The notes below the pieces were generated by a model that saw only the letters and a list, made by a program, of their open reading frames with translations, made no database searches and was not told the origin of the DNA. Below, piece after piece: positions 45,407-55,305 of a stretch of 64,000 nt of DNA. The translations under genes were made by a program, and so were the position numbers. Where the stretch lies: contig JADJXL010000020.1 in the NCBI GenBank assembly GCA_016715885.1, positions 186,001-250,000 of the forward strand. Direction: 5' to 3'. The DNA is from Polyangiaceae bacterium. Lineage in GTDB: Bacteria; Myxococcota_A; Polyangia; Polyangiales; Polyangiaceae. Each line of letters begins with the position of its first letter. The stretch's first letter is position 1.

Positions 45407-46999
45407 TCAATGGCAATTTGCGGGCCGGCGGAGGCGACGACAAACAAGCCCGAGCATTGCTATCAATGCCCAAATTCCGGCACCGGACGAACTGGGCACC
45501 GTCCGACAACCACACGATCCAGGTTCGTCCGGAGTAACCGGATCTCCACCGCCACTTCCTCCCGCTCCGCCACCGCCGCCCGCTCCGCCCGCACCTCCAG
45601 TGCCGGTTTGTTCGACGGACTTTTTGCATTCGGCCACTTCCTCGGGCGAACCAATACAAAGCGTCGGTCGCCGCGAATTGCCGGACGTCGTCGTATTGAT
45701 GGCAACGGTCACGAACGCATCTGCGCCCGTCATGTCGATTTCTTCAGCGCCCGCGCGCACGTCCGCCACGCGCACCACGGAATCGTACTTGCCATTGCGT
45801 TCCGCCACGAGCAGCAATGTCACGTCCGACGTTTCAATCATCGCCGATTCGGCCGATGTCAACGCCGCCGTCATTTTCGCCCTCCCATTCGGAAAAGCTC
45901 GATAATATTGCGCTGACGCATAGAAAAGTCGCAAGAGGTCCGTGTACGGTGCCGATACGGGCTCCATCTTCACGAGCGGATAATTTGCGCAGTTTGCATA
46001 CGACCTCGAGGGATCCGCCTTCGAGCCCAAAAACAAGTTCCACGTCGCAAATTCGATGAATGCTTCGGGAAACGTCGTTTGCGCTTGCGCCTCGAGCATC
46101 TTGCCCGTCACACCGAGCCATTGCGGGTCCGTCTCGCCAAACGCACCGTCTTCCGTGCGTTCCACGAGCGCTCGGACGGTGCCTGCGCCGTACCGTTCTT
46201 CGAGGAATTGAAAAAAGAGACCGCTACCGTAACTAAATGCATCGACCGGCCCGGGCAGCGGCACGTCCAAGGATCGACCCGTATTGTTCGTATACCCATC
46301 GATGAACCATTCGAAGTCGTTCAGCGATGGATCGAAGGATTCCGTCGCCCAGACCGCCGTCCCTTCGGAAAACACGCTTCCTTGTTCGCGGTCATAAGAA
46401 GCCTGAATCGCATGGAAAAATTCGTGGCTTCCGAGAATTCGATTGGCAACGAGCGTCGAGGGATACCCATACCCCTGATAATCGTTCTCCTGCACCATGT
46501 ACCCAGCGCATTGGCTCTTTTTCAAACTGTCGCACGCATCGATTTGAAACGTGCCATCGCCAATGCCCGCAAAGTCCACCAAATACACGTCGAACCGACC
46601 GTCACCACCATTGTCGGGCAAACCATCGTCCGTTCGAGGTGGCCGAAAGCCCAGACTTTCGTAATAGCTGAGCACTTCGTCATAAACGCCAGCCACTTGT
46701 TCCACGAAATCCGGCGTGCCCGACATGTCGGCATCTGCTGCCGGCACTGCATTCGGACCATTGCGCGTAAAATGCACGAGGAACTTGCCAGACGCCGAAG
46801 GCGCCGATTCGACGACATCCCCGGGGTCGAAATTGAATTGTAGTCCGTTTCCCGGTGTGTCAGGACGAACCTCTGCTTCGAGCCCCGGATTGTCGATAGC
46901 CGAGGGCAGGGGAGCCTCGGATCCGCACCCAGCCGCGAGAATCCCGAATGCGGCAACCCCGCGCCATGCATGCTTCGTCTTCACGGCAAGTTTGCCCAT
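45407..46999 (-). CDS. Putative secreted metalloprotease (MXAN_6640 type) with MYXO-CTERM
   Basis: A 530-aa lipoprotein-like secreted protein: FGILAAGC at the N-terminus, then a domain with VDEVLSYYESLGFRPP-type residues and the zinc-like motif SHEFFHAIQ (HExxH-like HEFFH) followed by EGTAVWATE. The C-terminus is Gly/Ala-rich, then SCGCR, a hydrophobic helix and CRRLRR. It overlaps the HmuY-like gene by 19 nt and runs convergent with the subtilisin (51-nt gap). The activity is inferred from HEFFH plus the downstream Glu. Confidence 0.82.
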   Translation of the reverse strand: MGKLAVKTKHAWRGVAAFGILAAGCGSEAPLPSAIDNPGLEAEVRPDTPGNGLQFNFDPGDVVESAPSASGKFLVHFTRNGPNAVPAADADMSGTPDFVEQVAGVYDEVLSYYESLGFRPPRTDDGLPDNGGDGRFDVYLVDFAGIGDGTFQIDACDSLKKSQCAGYMVQENDYQGYGYPSTLVANRILGSHEFFHAIQASYDREQGSVFSEGTAVWATESFDPSLNDFEWFIDGYTNNTGRSLDVPLPGPVDAFSYGSGLFFQFLEERYGAGTVRALVERTEDGAFGETDPQWLGVTGKMLEAQAQTTFPEAFIEFATWNLFLGSKADPSRSYANCANYPLVKMEPVSAPYTDLLRLFYASAQYYRAFPNGRAKMTAALTSAESAMIETSDVTLLLVAERNGKYDSVVRVADVRAGAEEIDMTGADAFVTVAINTTTSGNSRRPTLCIGSPEEVAECKKSVEQTGTGGAGGAGGGGGAGGSGGGDPVTPDEPGSCGCRTVPSSSGAGIWALIAMLGLVCRRLRRPANCH

Positions 47000-47805
47000 C
47001 GCATGCGAATCGTCGCCGAGCCCGATCCTTGCATCGGTACCGAACCAGTCATGTTGCACTGCTCTTGGATTGCCGGCGTGTAATAATCGGTAATCGTGAG
47101 TTTCACGGACGTTCCATCGGCTTTGCGCACGGTGTACACGTTCCCGGTCATCTGCACGCAGCTCGCATACGTCCAGAAACCACTCAGCGCCGTCGCCGGA
47201 GAACCAAGCCCCGAACCGTCGGGAATCAATTCGCAACTTGCCGAAAAGTATTCGTCTGGGATGAAAATGGCATCTGCGGGCGCTTCCATGACGTCCTCGT
47301 ACACGGTGCCATTCTTCAGGCGCGCCGCTTGAACGCACGAAGGCCCGGAATTGCCGCTGTTGATTCGAATGACGAATCGTCGAAACGCAATGTCCCAATC
47401 CATGGACGTGAGCGATTGCTCGTCCGTCATGTCGACTTTCACGAGCCCCGTGTCGGTGAATTTCGCATATACGTACGATTCGGTCGGATTGAATCCACCA
47501 CCTCGAGCGTCGATGGTCGACCAGAACCCATTGCCGTCGACTTCGTCCGTAATCATGCCCGCCGCAACGTTGTTCTTCAGGTCCATTTGCAAGACGACCT
47601 GATCCTCGCATGGTATGGGCGTCGTCGGGTCGGTACAAATGGCCATTGGTCCTCCGCCAGCGCCACCCGCTCCGCCGGCGCCACCGCCGCCTCCCGATCC
47701 GGAGCTCGATGATGACGAAGTGTTCGTGTTGGCGGGATCCGAAGAACAGCCAACGCAAAGGGAGAAAGAAAGCGCCAGTGTCGAAAGTGCAATGAAGGAA
47801 CGCAT
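46981..47805 (-). CDS. HmuY-like lipoprotein
   Basis: A 274-aa lipoprotein: LCVGC with Cys about residue 20, then a Ser/Gly linker. The domain includes SMDWDIAFRRFVIRINSGNSGP, the hallmark of HmuY haem-binding proteins. Whether it binds haem is not shown; many myxobacterial copies are uncharacterised. Its 3' end overlaps the start of the metalloprotease gene, so the two are coupled. Confidence 0.82.
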   Translation of the reverse strand: MRSFIALSTLALSFSLCVGCSSDPANTNTSSSSSSGSGGGGGAGGAGGAGGGPMAICTDPTTPIPCEDQVVLQMDLKNNVAAGMITDEVDGNGFWSTIDARGGGFNPTESYVYAKFTDTGLVKVDMTDEQSLTSMDWDIAFRRFVIRINSGNSGPSCVQAARLKNGTVYEDVMEAPADAIFIPDEYFSASCELIPDGSGLGSPATALSGFWTYASCVQMTGNVYTVRKADGTSVKLTITDYYTPAIQEQCNMTGSVPMQGSGSATIRMRWANLP

Positions 47806-47874
47806 CGGAAGGACGTTACCACGAAACGGTCGGGACGCGAAGAGAAATCATCACATCAGCGAAGGGCGCGGTGA

Positions 47875-48372
47875 TCAGGGTGACGCGCACGCGCCCGAGT
47901 TGGTATTGCCGAAATAATACGACCCTTCGATCTCGGCGCACGGGCAACGTACCGCACCGAATTCGGCAACCAGGCACGCAACCATTTCGTCATTTGGCTT
48001 GTCCATCCGAATTTCACTGACGCACCCATCGCCGGCCATCGTCACTTCGAGCCACCCATTCGTCTTGCAACCGGTGGTCATTTGGCAATTTTCTGCCGTC
48101 GCTCTCATCCATTTCTCGAAGCCGCACAAAAAGTCATTCGAGCCAACACAATCGCCCAACGGCCTATCCAGGCACGCGAGGTATGCGTCGCTTTCGACGC
48201 CACTGTCGACGACCGGAATCGGCCCTGCTTCGAGCTCCGGGGGCTTGTCGAGCAGCGTGTCGTCGTTTTCGTCGCGAATGTTCGCGTGACGTTCGCATCC
48301 GGTAGAAAAAGCAAACACGAGGCCGCTCGAGAATACGCCTGTCAATACTGCAAACAGAATTCGTTCGCTCAT
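47875..48372 (-). CDS. Cys-rich lipoprotein
   Basis: A 165-aa lipoprotein: hydrophobic segment then FSTGC. Eight or more Cys follow (CLDRPLGDCVGSNDFLCGFE, CQMTTGC, CPCAE). ATG 48372 overlaps the upstream stop as ATGA. Function unknown; co-transcribed with 48369-48758. Confidence 0.7.
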   Translation of the reverse strand: MSERILFAVLTGVFSSGLVFAFSTGCERHANIRDENDDTLLDKPPELEAGPIPVVDSGVESDAYLACLDRPLGDCVGSNDFLCGFEKWMRATAENCQMTTGCKTNGWLEVTMAGDGCVSEIRMDKPNDEMVACLVAEFGAVRCPCAEIEGSYYFGNTNSGACASP

Positions 48373-48758
48373 TTGACTCGCCTCTCTTCGTCGTCCGTCA
48401 GCGTTCGAAACCAAACGACCCGCCATGGATGCACCGTAATGGCTGGACGCGGCTGCGCCTCGATTTCTACGCGCAATGGCAGGTCTGGACGTTTCGACAG
48501 TTCACGAGCTTCGTCGAAGCTTTGTGGTTTCACATCGTAAATTGTGAAAAAAAGCAGCGTCTCGAACTTGAAATCGAGCCGATCAATCGTGCGAATCAAC
48601 GTGATTTCATCGTCTGCGTCGTACCCGTCCACCGCAACGAAAGCACCAGGCATTTCGAGCTCGGGTTCGGGCAGGGTCAAATCATCCGATGCACATCCCG
48701 ACAGGGTCAACGTCAAAACCGCAGCCACCATCGCACATGAAAAGCCGCACTTCGTCAT
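48369..48758 (-). CDS. Small lipoprotein
   Basis: A 129-aa lipoprotein with LTLTLSGC (Cys about residue 22). The mature domain is beta-rich and ends WRVVWFRTLTDDEERRVK. It lies 12 nt after the 48771 gene and is coupled to the next gene by ATGA. Function unknown. Confidence 0.7.
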   Translation of the reverse strand: MTKCGFSCAMVAAVLTLTLSGCASDDLTLPEPELEMPGAFVAVDGYDADDEITLIRTIDRLDFKFETLLFFTIYDVKPQSFDEARELSKRPDLPLRVEIEAQPRPAITVHPWRVVWFRTLTDDEERRVK

Positions 48759-48770
48759 GGCTCGTCCCCA

Positions 48771-50030
48771 TCAAAATCCAATCATGACGCCCGCCGTTGG
48801 TACCACGACGATAGCCGAGAATGGAAATACGCTGTGCACCGCCAATTCGACGAATGCAGCTCGACCCGCTTGCCAAGAAAACATGGTCCCACCACCCACG
48901 CCCACGAATCCGTCACCTGCTCGTTTCCACAATTCCACCGTTTGCTCGAGATCATTGCCGCCTTGATAGGAATCCGCAAATGGATCTTCTCGCACGAAGG
49001 CAGTCGTTTTCACGTCCACCATCGAGTATCCCGCAGCGACGAAGACGAACGGCCGAAATCCTTCACGCGCGAATGGATCCTTGCCCATCCAATGCGTCAC
49101 ACGCGCGGAAGCGAAAAATGGAACGAATTCCGTGCCGTCATTCGGCGTCGGCCCTTCGCCGAAAAAGGACCAGCCCACGCGCAGACCAAGCGTCGTGTCG
49201 TAATGCACGAGCCTCTCGTAGCCGGCGATGACGCGCGTCGTGCCGCGGCCCACTCCAAGCGGTTCATTGGTGAGCACCGGATTGCCGATGTATTGCTCCC
49301 CGTCCGCTCGAAAACACGCGTACCCCGCATGCTCCTGCTGATGAATACCGCAAGCTCCCGTCGTGGGAACGATGCCGATTTCCTGCGAAACGCCCAAGGA
49401 AATCCAATTCTTTTTTCTGTCGATACGTTCGCAAAAACCCCGCCAACTGCACGTCGATCCGCCTTCGCAATCTGCGTCGGTGTTGCACGCGATTTCTTTG
49501 ACTTTTTCGCTCGGACAGCCCGGAAGCCCGGCTGGACAATCCGCCGGATCCGGGCACTTGGCGCGCGTGATGATCGTTTCGAGCTGCTCGTCGTGCTTGA
49601 TGGTCACTTTGTACGGATCTGCGCGCGAGGCGCCCGTCGCAATGACCCGTCCTTCTGCATCGTGCACGCGAATGTAATATTTCAGGTCGCCCGTGACCGT
49701 GCTGATTTCCAAACACGGAATGGCACCTTCGTACCGCGCTCCATTTCGCCGCAGCTCCAGCGTCGTCCAATCGGGATCGCCCCAAAGACGGTAATGCACG
49801 AGCACCCGACGCGCACGCACGGACAAATCCATCGGCAAGTCGGCTACGACCGGCACCGGCCTCAAAATGCCTTGCTCGGCGATGCGTGTCGATTCGGGCA
49901 TGTGCAAAACTTGCGGCCCGCCAAGCAATGCCATTTCATCGTTCGATTGAGCACCCACCCGGGCGCTCTGGGACAAACCAGCAAGCAGCCAAAACCCTGC
50001 GATCACCGAATATCGCGGCAATCGGTTCAT
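48771..50030 (-). CDS. Probable outer-membrane protein
   Basis: A 419-aa protein with a signal peptide (RYSVIAGFWLLAGLSQSARVGAQ). The first part is a beta domain (VHYRLWGDPDWTTLELRRNG), then a Cys-rich module (CPDPADCPAGLPGC, then CNTDADCEGGSTCSW), and the last 190 residues alternate strands ending VPTAGVMIGF, like an outer-membrane barrel. It overlaps the OmpA-family gene by 4 nt; they are probably one operon. Confidence 0.78.
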   Translation of the reverse strand: MNRLPRYSVIAGFWLLAGLSQSARVGAQSNDEMALLGGPQVLHMPESTRIAEQGILRPVPVVADLPMDLSVRARRVLVHYRLWGDPDWTTLELRRNGARYEGAIPCLEISTVTGDLKYYIRVHDAEGRVIATGASRADPYKVTIKHDEQLETIITRAKCPDPADCPAGLPGCPSEKVKEIACNTDADCEGGSTCSWRGFCERIDRKKNWISLGVSQEIGIVPTTGACGIHQQEHAGYACFRADGEQYIGNPVLTNEPLGVGRGTTRVIAGYERLVHYDTTLGLRVGWSFFGEGPTPNDGTEFVPFFASARVTHWMGKDPFAREGFRPFVFVAAGYSMVDVKTTAFVREDPFADSYQGGNDLEQTVELWKRAGDGFVGVGGGTMFSWQAGRAAFVELAVHSVFPFSAIVVVPTAGVMIGF

Positions 50031-51724
50031 GGTGCACCTCCGGCGGGCGTTTCGGCGGGTTTGTCCACTTCCTTTCGACGCAGAATATGGAACTCGACAC
50101 GTCGATTCTTCGCGCGCCCTTCATCTGTCGCGTTCGTGTCGATGGGTTTGTCGGCCCCATATCCCTTGGGCGTCAAACGTTCTTTGGCAATACCATTTTT
50201 CACGAGCCACTTCACGACGCTTTCGGCGCGTTCGCGCCCGAGTCGTCGATTGAGGTTGTCGTCACCCGTATCGTCCGTATGCCCCTGCACCTCGACCCAT
50301 TCGATTTCCGGATGCTCTTTGAATACCCGCGCCACGTCTTGCAAGATGGCATCGCTCTCCGGCTGAATCACCGCGGTCCCGCGCTCGAAGAGAACTTGCT
50401 GCGAAATGATGATTTCCTTGTCCAAAACCGTCGCGGTTGGAGGCGGTTCGGGCTTCGGTTCGGGCTTCGGACACCCGTCTCCATCCGGCGGACCCATGCC
50501 CGCTTCTTTCGGACACGCATCGCTCGCATCGGGAACCTTGTCGCCGTCGGTATCCACGATCTTCGGGCAACCGTGCGTTCGCGGCACGAACGTCGCTTCG
50601 CCCGCTTTCATTGGACACGCGTCGTAATCGTCGGGAATCGCATCGCCGTCGCGATCCGCTGGCGCTTCAGGGCACCCATTGAGCAGCGGATCGGGCCATT
50701 CGATTCCTTTGATCGATACGCACGCGTCCTTTTTGTCCGGAATGCCGTCTTCATCGCGATCGGGCGGAGGCGCCATTTGTTCGGGCGCTCGACCCAAAAA
50801 CACCATCACGCGCACGTCGGGGCTGCCTGCGCCTTGCCCAAGCCCCGGACCAAATGCTCCACCCACCTCGAAAGGTCCACCCGCAATTCGATAATGGCCG
50901 GTCAAGAGCAAATTCGCGATCGTCGCCCGTGGATCCAGCAACTTCACGTCGCCACCCACCGTGAAATCGCTCAAGAATTCGGCACCGATGGCAATCGCTC
51001 GGTCCCCGTCCGCGTAAAACCCTCCGGACAAACCGAGTCCCAATGCCGTGCCCACGCGCGTTGGCAATATTCCTGATAAAACCGCCGTTGGCCGGGATCG
51101 TATACCCGCATTCGCTCCCCAATAAAACCGCCCGTTTGCCCCTTCGGCGACGAGCGCCCCTTTCATTCGAAAAAGCCCGTCTCCCGCATATCCATCGGAC
51201 GCCGTCGGTAGCCAAAAGCACGAGGACAAACCAATGACAAAACCCTCATCGGGGTTTTCTTGCGATTGATACAGCCTCACGCGAGCCCCAAATCGAATGT
51301 CGCCGAACTGCGCTCCCTGCGTTGTTCGAGGCGCACCGCTTCCCGGCGTCGATCCTGGTCCCGGACGAAAATACGAAAATGGCACGTCCAGCGCGAGCAC
51401 GAACCTGTGCCGCAAAGAAAGCGACGCCATCGCGTGAAAGCTCGTCTGATTCGCGACGACGACATCGTCGTTTTGCTCGGGATCGACCAGCACGAGCGGC
51501 GCATGGGCATAATCGACGGCAACCCGAGCCGCCACCAGCAAATGCCCTCGCACCCCAGCTCGTTCGACGAACGCCGAACGATCACCCGCCGGCGCAGGCT
51601 CCAGCGCGAGCGATGGAGTTTCGTCCGCCAAACTCGTCCGTGCTCCCAAGAGCGCACTTGCCGCGCTGGCCACGACAAACAAGCACGACGCTGCAGCTTT
51701 GGAACGAACGAGCGACCAGCGCAT
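50027..51724 (-). CDS. OmpA-family protein with TSP3-type Ca-binding repeats
   Basis: A 565-aa outer-membrane protein. A signal peptide ends near SLADE. A barrel of about 310 residues is followed by three Asp-rich thrombospondin type-3-like repeats (DRDEDGIPDKKDAC, DRDGDAIPDDYDAC, DTDGDKVPDASDAC). The end is an OmpA peptidoglycan-binding domain with VQGHTDDTGDDNLNRRLGRE and NRRVEFHI. ATG 51724 gives the signal peptide. Anchors the outer membrane to the wall by family analogy. Confidence 0.92.
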   Translation of the reverse strand: MRWSLVRSKAAASCLFVVASAASALLGARTSLADETPSLALEPAPAGDRSAFVERAGVRGHLLVAARVAVDYAHAPLVLVDPEQNDDVVVANQTSFHAMASLSLRHRFVLALDVPFSYFRPGPGSTPGSGAPRTTQGAQFGDIRFGARVRLYQSQENPDEGFVIGLSSCFWLPTASDGYAGDGLFRMKGALVAEGANGRFYWGANAGIRSRPTAVLSGILPTRVGTALGLGLSGGFYADGDRAIAIGAEFLSDFTVGGDVKLLDPRATIANLLLTGHYRIAGGPFEVGGAFGPGLGQGAGSPDVRVMVFLGRAPEQMAPPPDRDEDGIPDKKDACVSIKGIEWPDPLLNGCPEAPADRDGDAIPDDYDACPMKAGEATFVPRTHGCPKIVDTDGDKVPDASDACPKEAGMGPPDGDGCPKPEPKPEPPPTATVLDKEIIISQQVLFERGTAVIQPESDAILQDVARVFKEHPEIEWVEVQGHTDDTGDDNLNRRLGRERAESVVKWLVKNGIAKERLTPKGYGADKPIDTNATDEGRAKNRRVEFHILRRKEVDKPAETPAGGAP

Positions 51725-51772
51725 GGACGCTCGCACGATACACGAATCTGCGTGCACGTCCATCGAATTCGT

Positions 51773-52594
51773 TCAAACGCAGAGCACGCGCGTATCGAGC
51801 GGCAAATTGCGGAACGTATCGGGATCGCTAAAACTGTCCGGGAGCGCGATCCGATCGGCAAGGCGCTCATCCGCCAATACAATCTGGTCTGCTCGAGAAT
51901 CCGGCAATGGGGCAGGGCAGGGCAGCAGCGTCACCATCGCCCACGTCGCGGAAGCATTTTCGCCGAGAAGTGTCTCGTAGAGCGCGTGTCCAAAAAGCAA
52001 CGCAACAGCACGACGTTCTGCAATGGCGGCGCGAATAATCTCGCGATTGTCGTCCTCAATCCATTCCGTGATGTGCAGCTCGATCGGTTCCTCCACGAGC
52101 AATACCATGCCGCCCTCGTCGAGGATCGCCAGGCCGTCCAGCTCCCGCGTTCGAGCTCCCGGTAAAACCCGCGCCCCCTGTTCGATTCGAGCCGCCACGG
52201 CCGCATGTTGCCGCGCATGAAACGCTTTTTTGGCGCGCGGAAACGTCGCCCATACGAGCGCATTCAAAAAGTCGTGCCAATTCCGATGGCGCGTCGGAAC
52301 CCAGCCCGAAAGTTGAATCCGCGCATCATACAGCGATTCGGTTTCCAGCGGCAATCGTCGCCCTCGCCTGCGCCTTCGCGCTCGCGGCGGTTGCTCCTGA
52401 AAATGAATACCTGCCCGCTCCGAAAGCGCCGCGTCAATCTCCGCAATGGTGGGCCAATCCGCAAACCCCTCGAATGACTGAGCCACCGCACGCAATGGCC
52501 AATGCAGCGGGTTCCTTTCAAAAAACCGAGCATCCCAAGGGTGCCCACGTTCGAGCGGACGAAGTCCACTGGATGATGTCAGCGCAGTGGACAT
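51773..52594 (-). CDS. DUF3025 family protein
   Basis: A 273-aa protein. RNWHDFLNALVWATFPRAKKA followed by RELDGLAILDEGGMVLL is the DUF3025 signature. Cytoplasmic; function unknown. ATG 52594 (MSTALTSSSG) is preferred; six more in-frame residues upstream are possible. It is separated from glnS by the MITE at 52663-52854. Confidence 0.85.
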   Translation of the reverse strand: MSTALTSSSGLRPLERGHPWDARFFERNPLHWPLRAVAQSFEGFADWPTIAEIDAALSERAGIHFQEQPPRARRRRRGRRLPLETESLYDARIQLSGWVPTRHRNWHDFLNALVWATFPRAKKAFHARQHAAVAARIEQGARVLPGARTRELDGLAILDEGGMVLLVEEPIELHITEWIEDDNREIIRAAIAERRAVALLFGHALYETLLGENASATWAMVTLLPCPAPLPDSRADQIVLADERLADRIALPDSFSDPDTFRNLPLDTRVLCV

Positions 52595-52662
52595 GGGGCA
52601 GCCCCGCGCCAATCATTGCCGGCTGTCTCAGAGCTTGAAGGACACATGTTCTCCGCAGCCCC

Positions 52663-52854
52663 GCGCGGGGTTGAAACCCCGCGCTACACATTGAAAAGTC
52701 CTCTCACTGCCGTTCGAGGACTGGCCGTTCCCTGGGCGAAACATCATCGGCGATTTTGCAGGAAATTGCAATCCTCACAAAGCAGCATGACGTCAGTCCG
52801 AGCGCGGTGGCGCGAGGACTTCTTGTGGTGTAGCGCGGGGTTTCAACCCCGCGC
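52663..52854. mobile_element. MITE/REP pair related to the RAYT element at 4.4-5.1 kb
   Basis: 192 bp without a gene. The left end has hairpins 52663-52684 (GCGCGGGGTT arms) and 52697-52722. The right end has AGTCC...AGGACT at about 52794-52820 and GCGCGGGGTT palindrome 52833-52854. The order and linkers match the RAYT element, and both carry TGACGTCAGTCC before the right hairpin. About 70 nt lie between the units. It probably moves in trans through a RAYT. Confidence 0.8.
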
Positions 52855-52880
52855 GTCCCTGCGGTGCGTTGCCGATCAGC

Positions 52881-55238
52881 TCACCCGAGCTTCCGCGTCA
52901 GCATCTCCGTCACGCGTTCCGCATTCGCTTTCCCCCCGGACGCTTTCATCACGCGCCCGACGAAAAAGCCCATCAGCTTCGTATTTCCCTCGCGATACCG
53001 CTTCACCTCGCCAGGACTGTCCGCAAGCACCTTGTCGACAATCGGCTCCAGCGCCGATTCATCCGACACTTGCCGCAGGTTCTTCGCTTCCACGATTGCC
53101 TTCGGGCTCCGGCCACTGGCAAACATGTCCGCGAGCACGTCCTTCGCGATCGTCGGCGTGATCGTCTTGTCATCCACGAGCGCCGCCAATTCCCCCAGCG
53201 ACGTCGGCTCAAACGGCAGCGTGCCCTTCGCCTCGAGCTCCCGCGCGACCTCGTTCACCAGCAAATTCGCGACCGTCTTCGCTCGTCCGCCACCCGCGAT
53301 CGCCTGCTCGTAATACGCTCGCAACGCCGCGTTTTCCGCGAGCACGATCGCATCTTCACGCCCAACACCACCCGCGACGAGCTTGTCGCAAAGCTCCTTC
53401 GCTTCCGCGCTCAGCCGCGACACTCGATCCTCGGCCGTTTGAGCTGCAACTTTCGGGGCCGCCTTGAGCTCGGCAGCCTTTGTTGCTTTTCGTTCGTCCA
53501 CCAACGATTCGCCCGCTGCCTTCGGCACCGAGTAACTCGCCTTCAGCGACACCGTGCGATTGAAAATCGGCGCGCCAGGTTTCGAATCCACCGGATCCAC
53601 GAAGAAAAACCCCGTGCGCTCGAACTGAACATACGTACCGCCCACCGCCGTCGCGAGACTCGGCTCCGCCTTCGCACCCGTGACCACCTCGAGCGACGCC
53701 GGGTTCAGCGTCGCTTTCCAGTCCTGGCCTTCTTCCACCAAGTCCGGTCGTTCGACCTTGAACAATCGTTCGTAGAGACGAACCTCCACCGAGTGCGCGT
53801 GCGCCGCGCTCACCCAATGCAGCGTGCCCTTCACCTTCCGCCCATCCTGCGAATGCCCCTCACGCGTCGCCGCATCGTACGTGCATCGCAGCTCGATCAC
53901 GTTGCCCGCGTCGTCCCTCACCACGCTCGTGCACTTCACGATGTACGCGTAACGCAAACGCACTTCTCGCCCCGGAGCGAGCCGGAACCAATCCTTCGGC
54001 GGATTCTCCGCAAAGTCGTCCCGATCGATGTACAGCTCCCGCGAAAACGGCACCTTGCGCGTCCGCGCGCTCGCGTCCGCCTCCGGTCGATACGGCGCAT
54101 CGAGCTCCTCGACTTGTCCTTCCGGATAGTTCTCGATGACCACTTTCAACGGGCGAAGCACGACCATCACGCGATCCGATCGCCTGTCGAGATCCTGCCG
54201 GATGAAGTGCTCGAACTTTTCGATCTCCACCGTGCTGTTTGCCTTGGCCACACCGATCTCTTCGCAAAACGCGCGGATCGCTTCCGGCGTCACACCTCGA
54301 CGACGCAGCCCCGCGAGCGTCGGCATGCGCGGATCATCCCAGCCTCGAACGCCGCCGCTCTTCACGAGCTCGAGCAGCTTGCGTTTGCTCATCACCGTGT
54401 GCGTGATGTTGAGCCGGGCAAACTCGTACTGTCGTGGACGAGCCGGTGCCGAGACGTTGTCGATGATCCAATCGTAAAGCTCGCGGTTGCTTTCGAATTC
54501 GAGCGTGCAGATCGAGTGCGTGATGCCTTCGATCGCATCGGACAAACTATGGGCGAAGTCGTACAGCGGATAGATGCTCCACGTGTTGCCCGTGCGGTGA
54601 TGGTGCGCGTGTTTGATGCGGATGATCGGCCAGTCGCGCATCTTCATGTTCGGCGAAGCCATGTCGCCCTTCATGCGAACGACGTGCGCACCTTCGGGAA
54701 ATTCGCCCTTCCGCATGCGCTCCAAAAGCTCGAGGTTTTCCGCGACAGACCTCTCGCGGTAGGGGCTCGGCTTTCCCGGTTCGCTGATCGTTCCGCGCAT
54801 CTCGCGGATCTCTGCTTCGCTCGAGCTGTCCACGTAGGCTTTGCCCTTCTTGATGAGCTCGATGGCGAAGTCGTAGATGCGTCCGAAATAATCCGACGCG
54901 TAAAACATATTTTCGCCCCAATCGAATCCGAGCCACCGGACGTCGTTCTGGATGGACTCGACGTATTCGGTGTCTTCGGTCGTCGGGTTCGTGTCGTCCA
55001 TACGCAAGTGACACTTGCCGCCGAACTTCTTCGCGAGGCCGAAGTTCAAGCAGATGCTTTTGGCGTGGCCGATGTGCAAATACCCGTTTGGTTCGGGCGG
55101 AAATCGAGTGACGACTTGCTTGTGGCGTCCCTGCGCGAGGTCATCGGCGATGATGGCTTCGATGAAGTTCTGGGGCGCTTCGGGTTTGTCGGGATCGTCC
55201 GACGTGCGGATGGGCGTCGTCACGGCTCTTGTCTCCAC
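52881..55238 (-). CDS. glnS: Glutaminyl-tRNA synthetase with YqeY-like tail
   Basis: A 785-aa class I synthetase that charges tRNA-Gln with glutamine. HIGH is at residues 55-58, and the KMSKS equivalent VMSKRKLL near 284; other motifs such as MDDTNPTTED are as in GlnRS. E. coli GlnRS is about 555 aa; here residues from about 565 form a tail (VANLLVNEVARELEAKG, IAKDVLADMFASGRSP, KLMGFFVGRVMKASGG) like the GatB/YqeY C-terminal domain, known on the Deinococcus enzyme. The start METRAVTT is kept because no better RBS is seen. Intact, single-copy housekeeping gene. Confidence 0.95.
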   Translation of the reverse strand: METRAVTTPIRTSDDPDKPEAPQNFIEAIIADDLAQGRHKQVVTRFPPEPNGYLHIGHAKSICLNFGLAKKFGGKCHLRMDDTNPTTEDTEYVESIQNDVRWLGFDWGENMFYASDYFGRIYDFAIELIKKGKAYVDSSSEAEIREMRGTISEPGKPSPYRERSVAENLELLERMRKGEFPEGAHVVRMKGDMASPNMKMRDWPIIRIKHAHHHRTGNTWSIYPLYDFAHSLSDAIEGITHSICTLEFESNRELYDWIIDNVSAPARPRQYEFARLNITHTVMSKRKLLELVKSGGVRGWDDPRMPTLAGLRRRGVTPEAIRAFCEEIGVAKANSTVEIEKFEHFIRQDLDRRSDRVMVVLRPLKVVIENYPEGQVEELDAPYRPEADASARTRKVPFSRELYIDRDDFAENPPKDWFRLAPGREVRLRYAYIVKCTSVVRDDAGNVIELRCTYDAATREGHSQDGRKVKGTLHWVSAAHAHSVEVRLYERLFKVERPDLVEEGQDWKATLNPASLEVVTGAKAEPSLATAVGGTYVQFERTGFFFVDPVDSKPGAPIFNRTVSLKASYSVPKAAGESLVDERKATKAAELKAAPKVAAQTAEDRVSRLSAEAKELCDKLVAGGVGREDAIVLAENAALRAYYEQAIAGGGRAKTVANLLVNEVARELEAKGTLPFEPTSLGELAALVDDKTITPTIAKDVLADMFASGRSPKAIVEAKNLRQVSDESALEPIVDKVLADSPGEVKRYREGNTKLMGFFVGRVMKASGGKANAERVTEMLTRKLG

Positions 55239-55305
55239 GCAGCTCGATACCGCTGCGCGGCGGAACCTACCTCAACAAGGGGGGGAGACGCAAAGGTCCA
55301 GAGAA

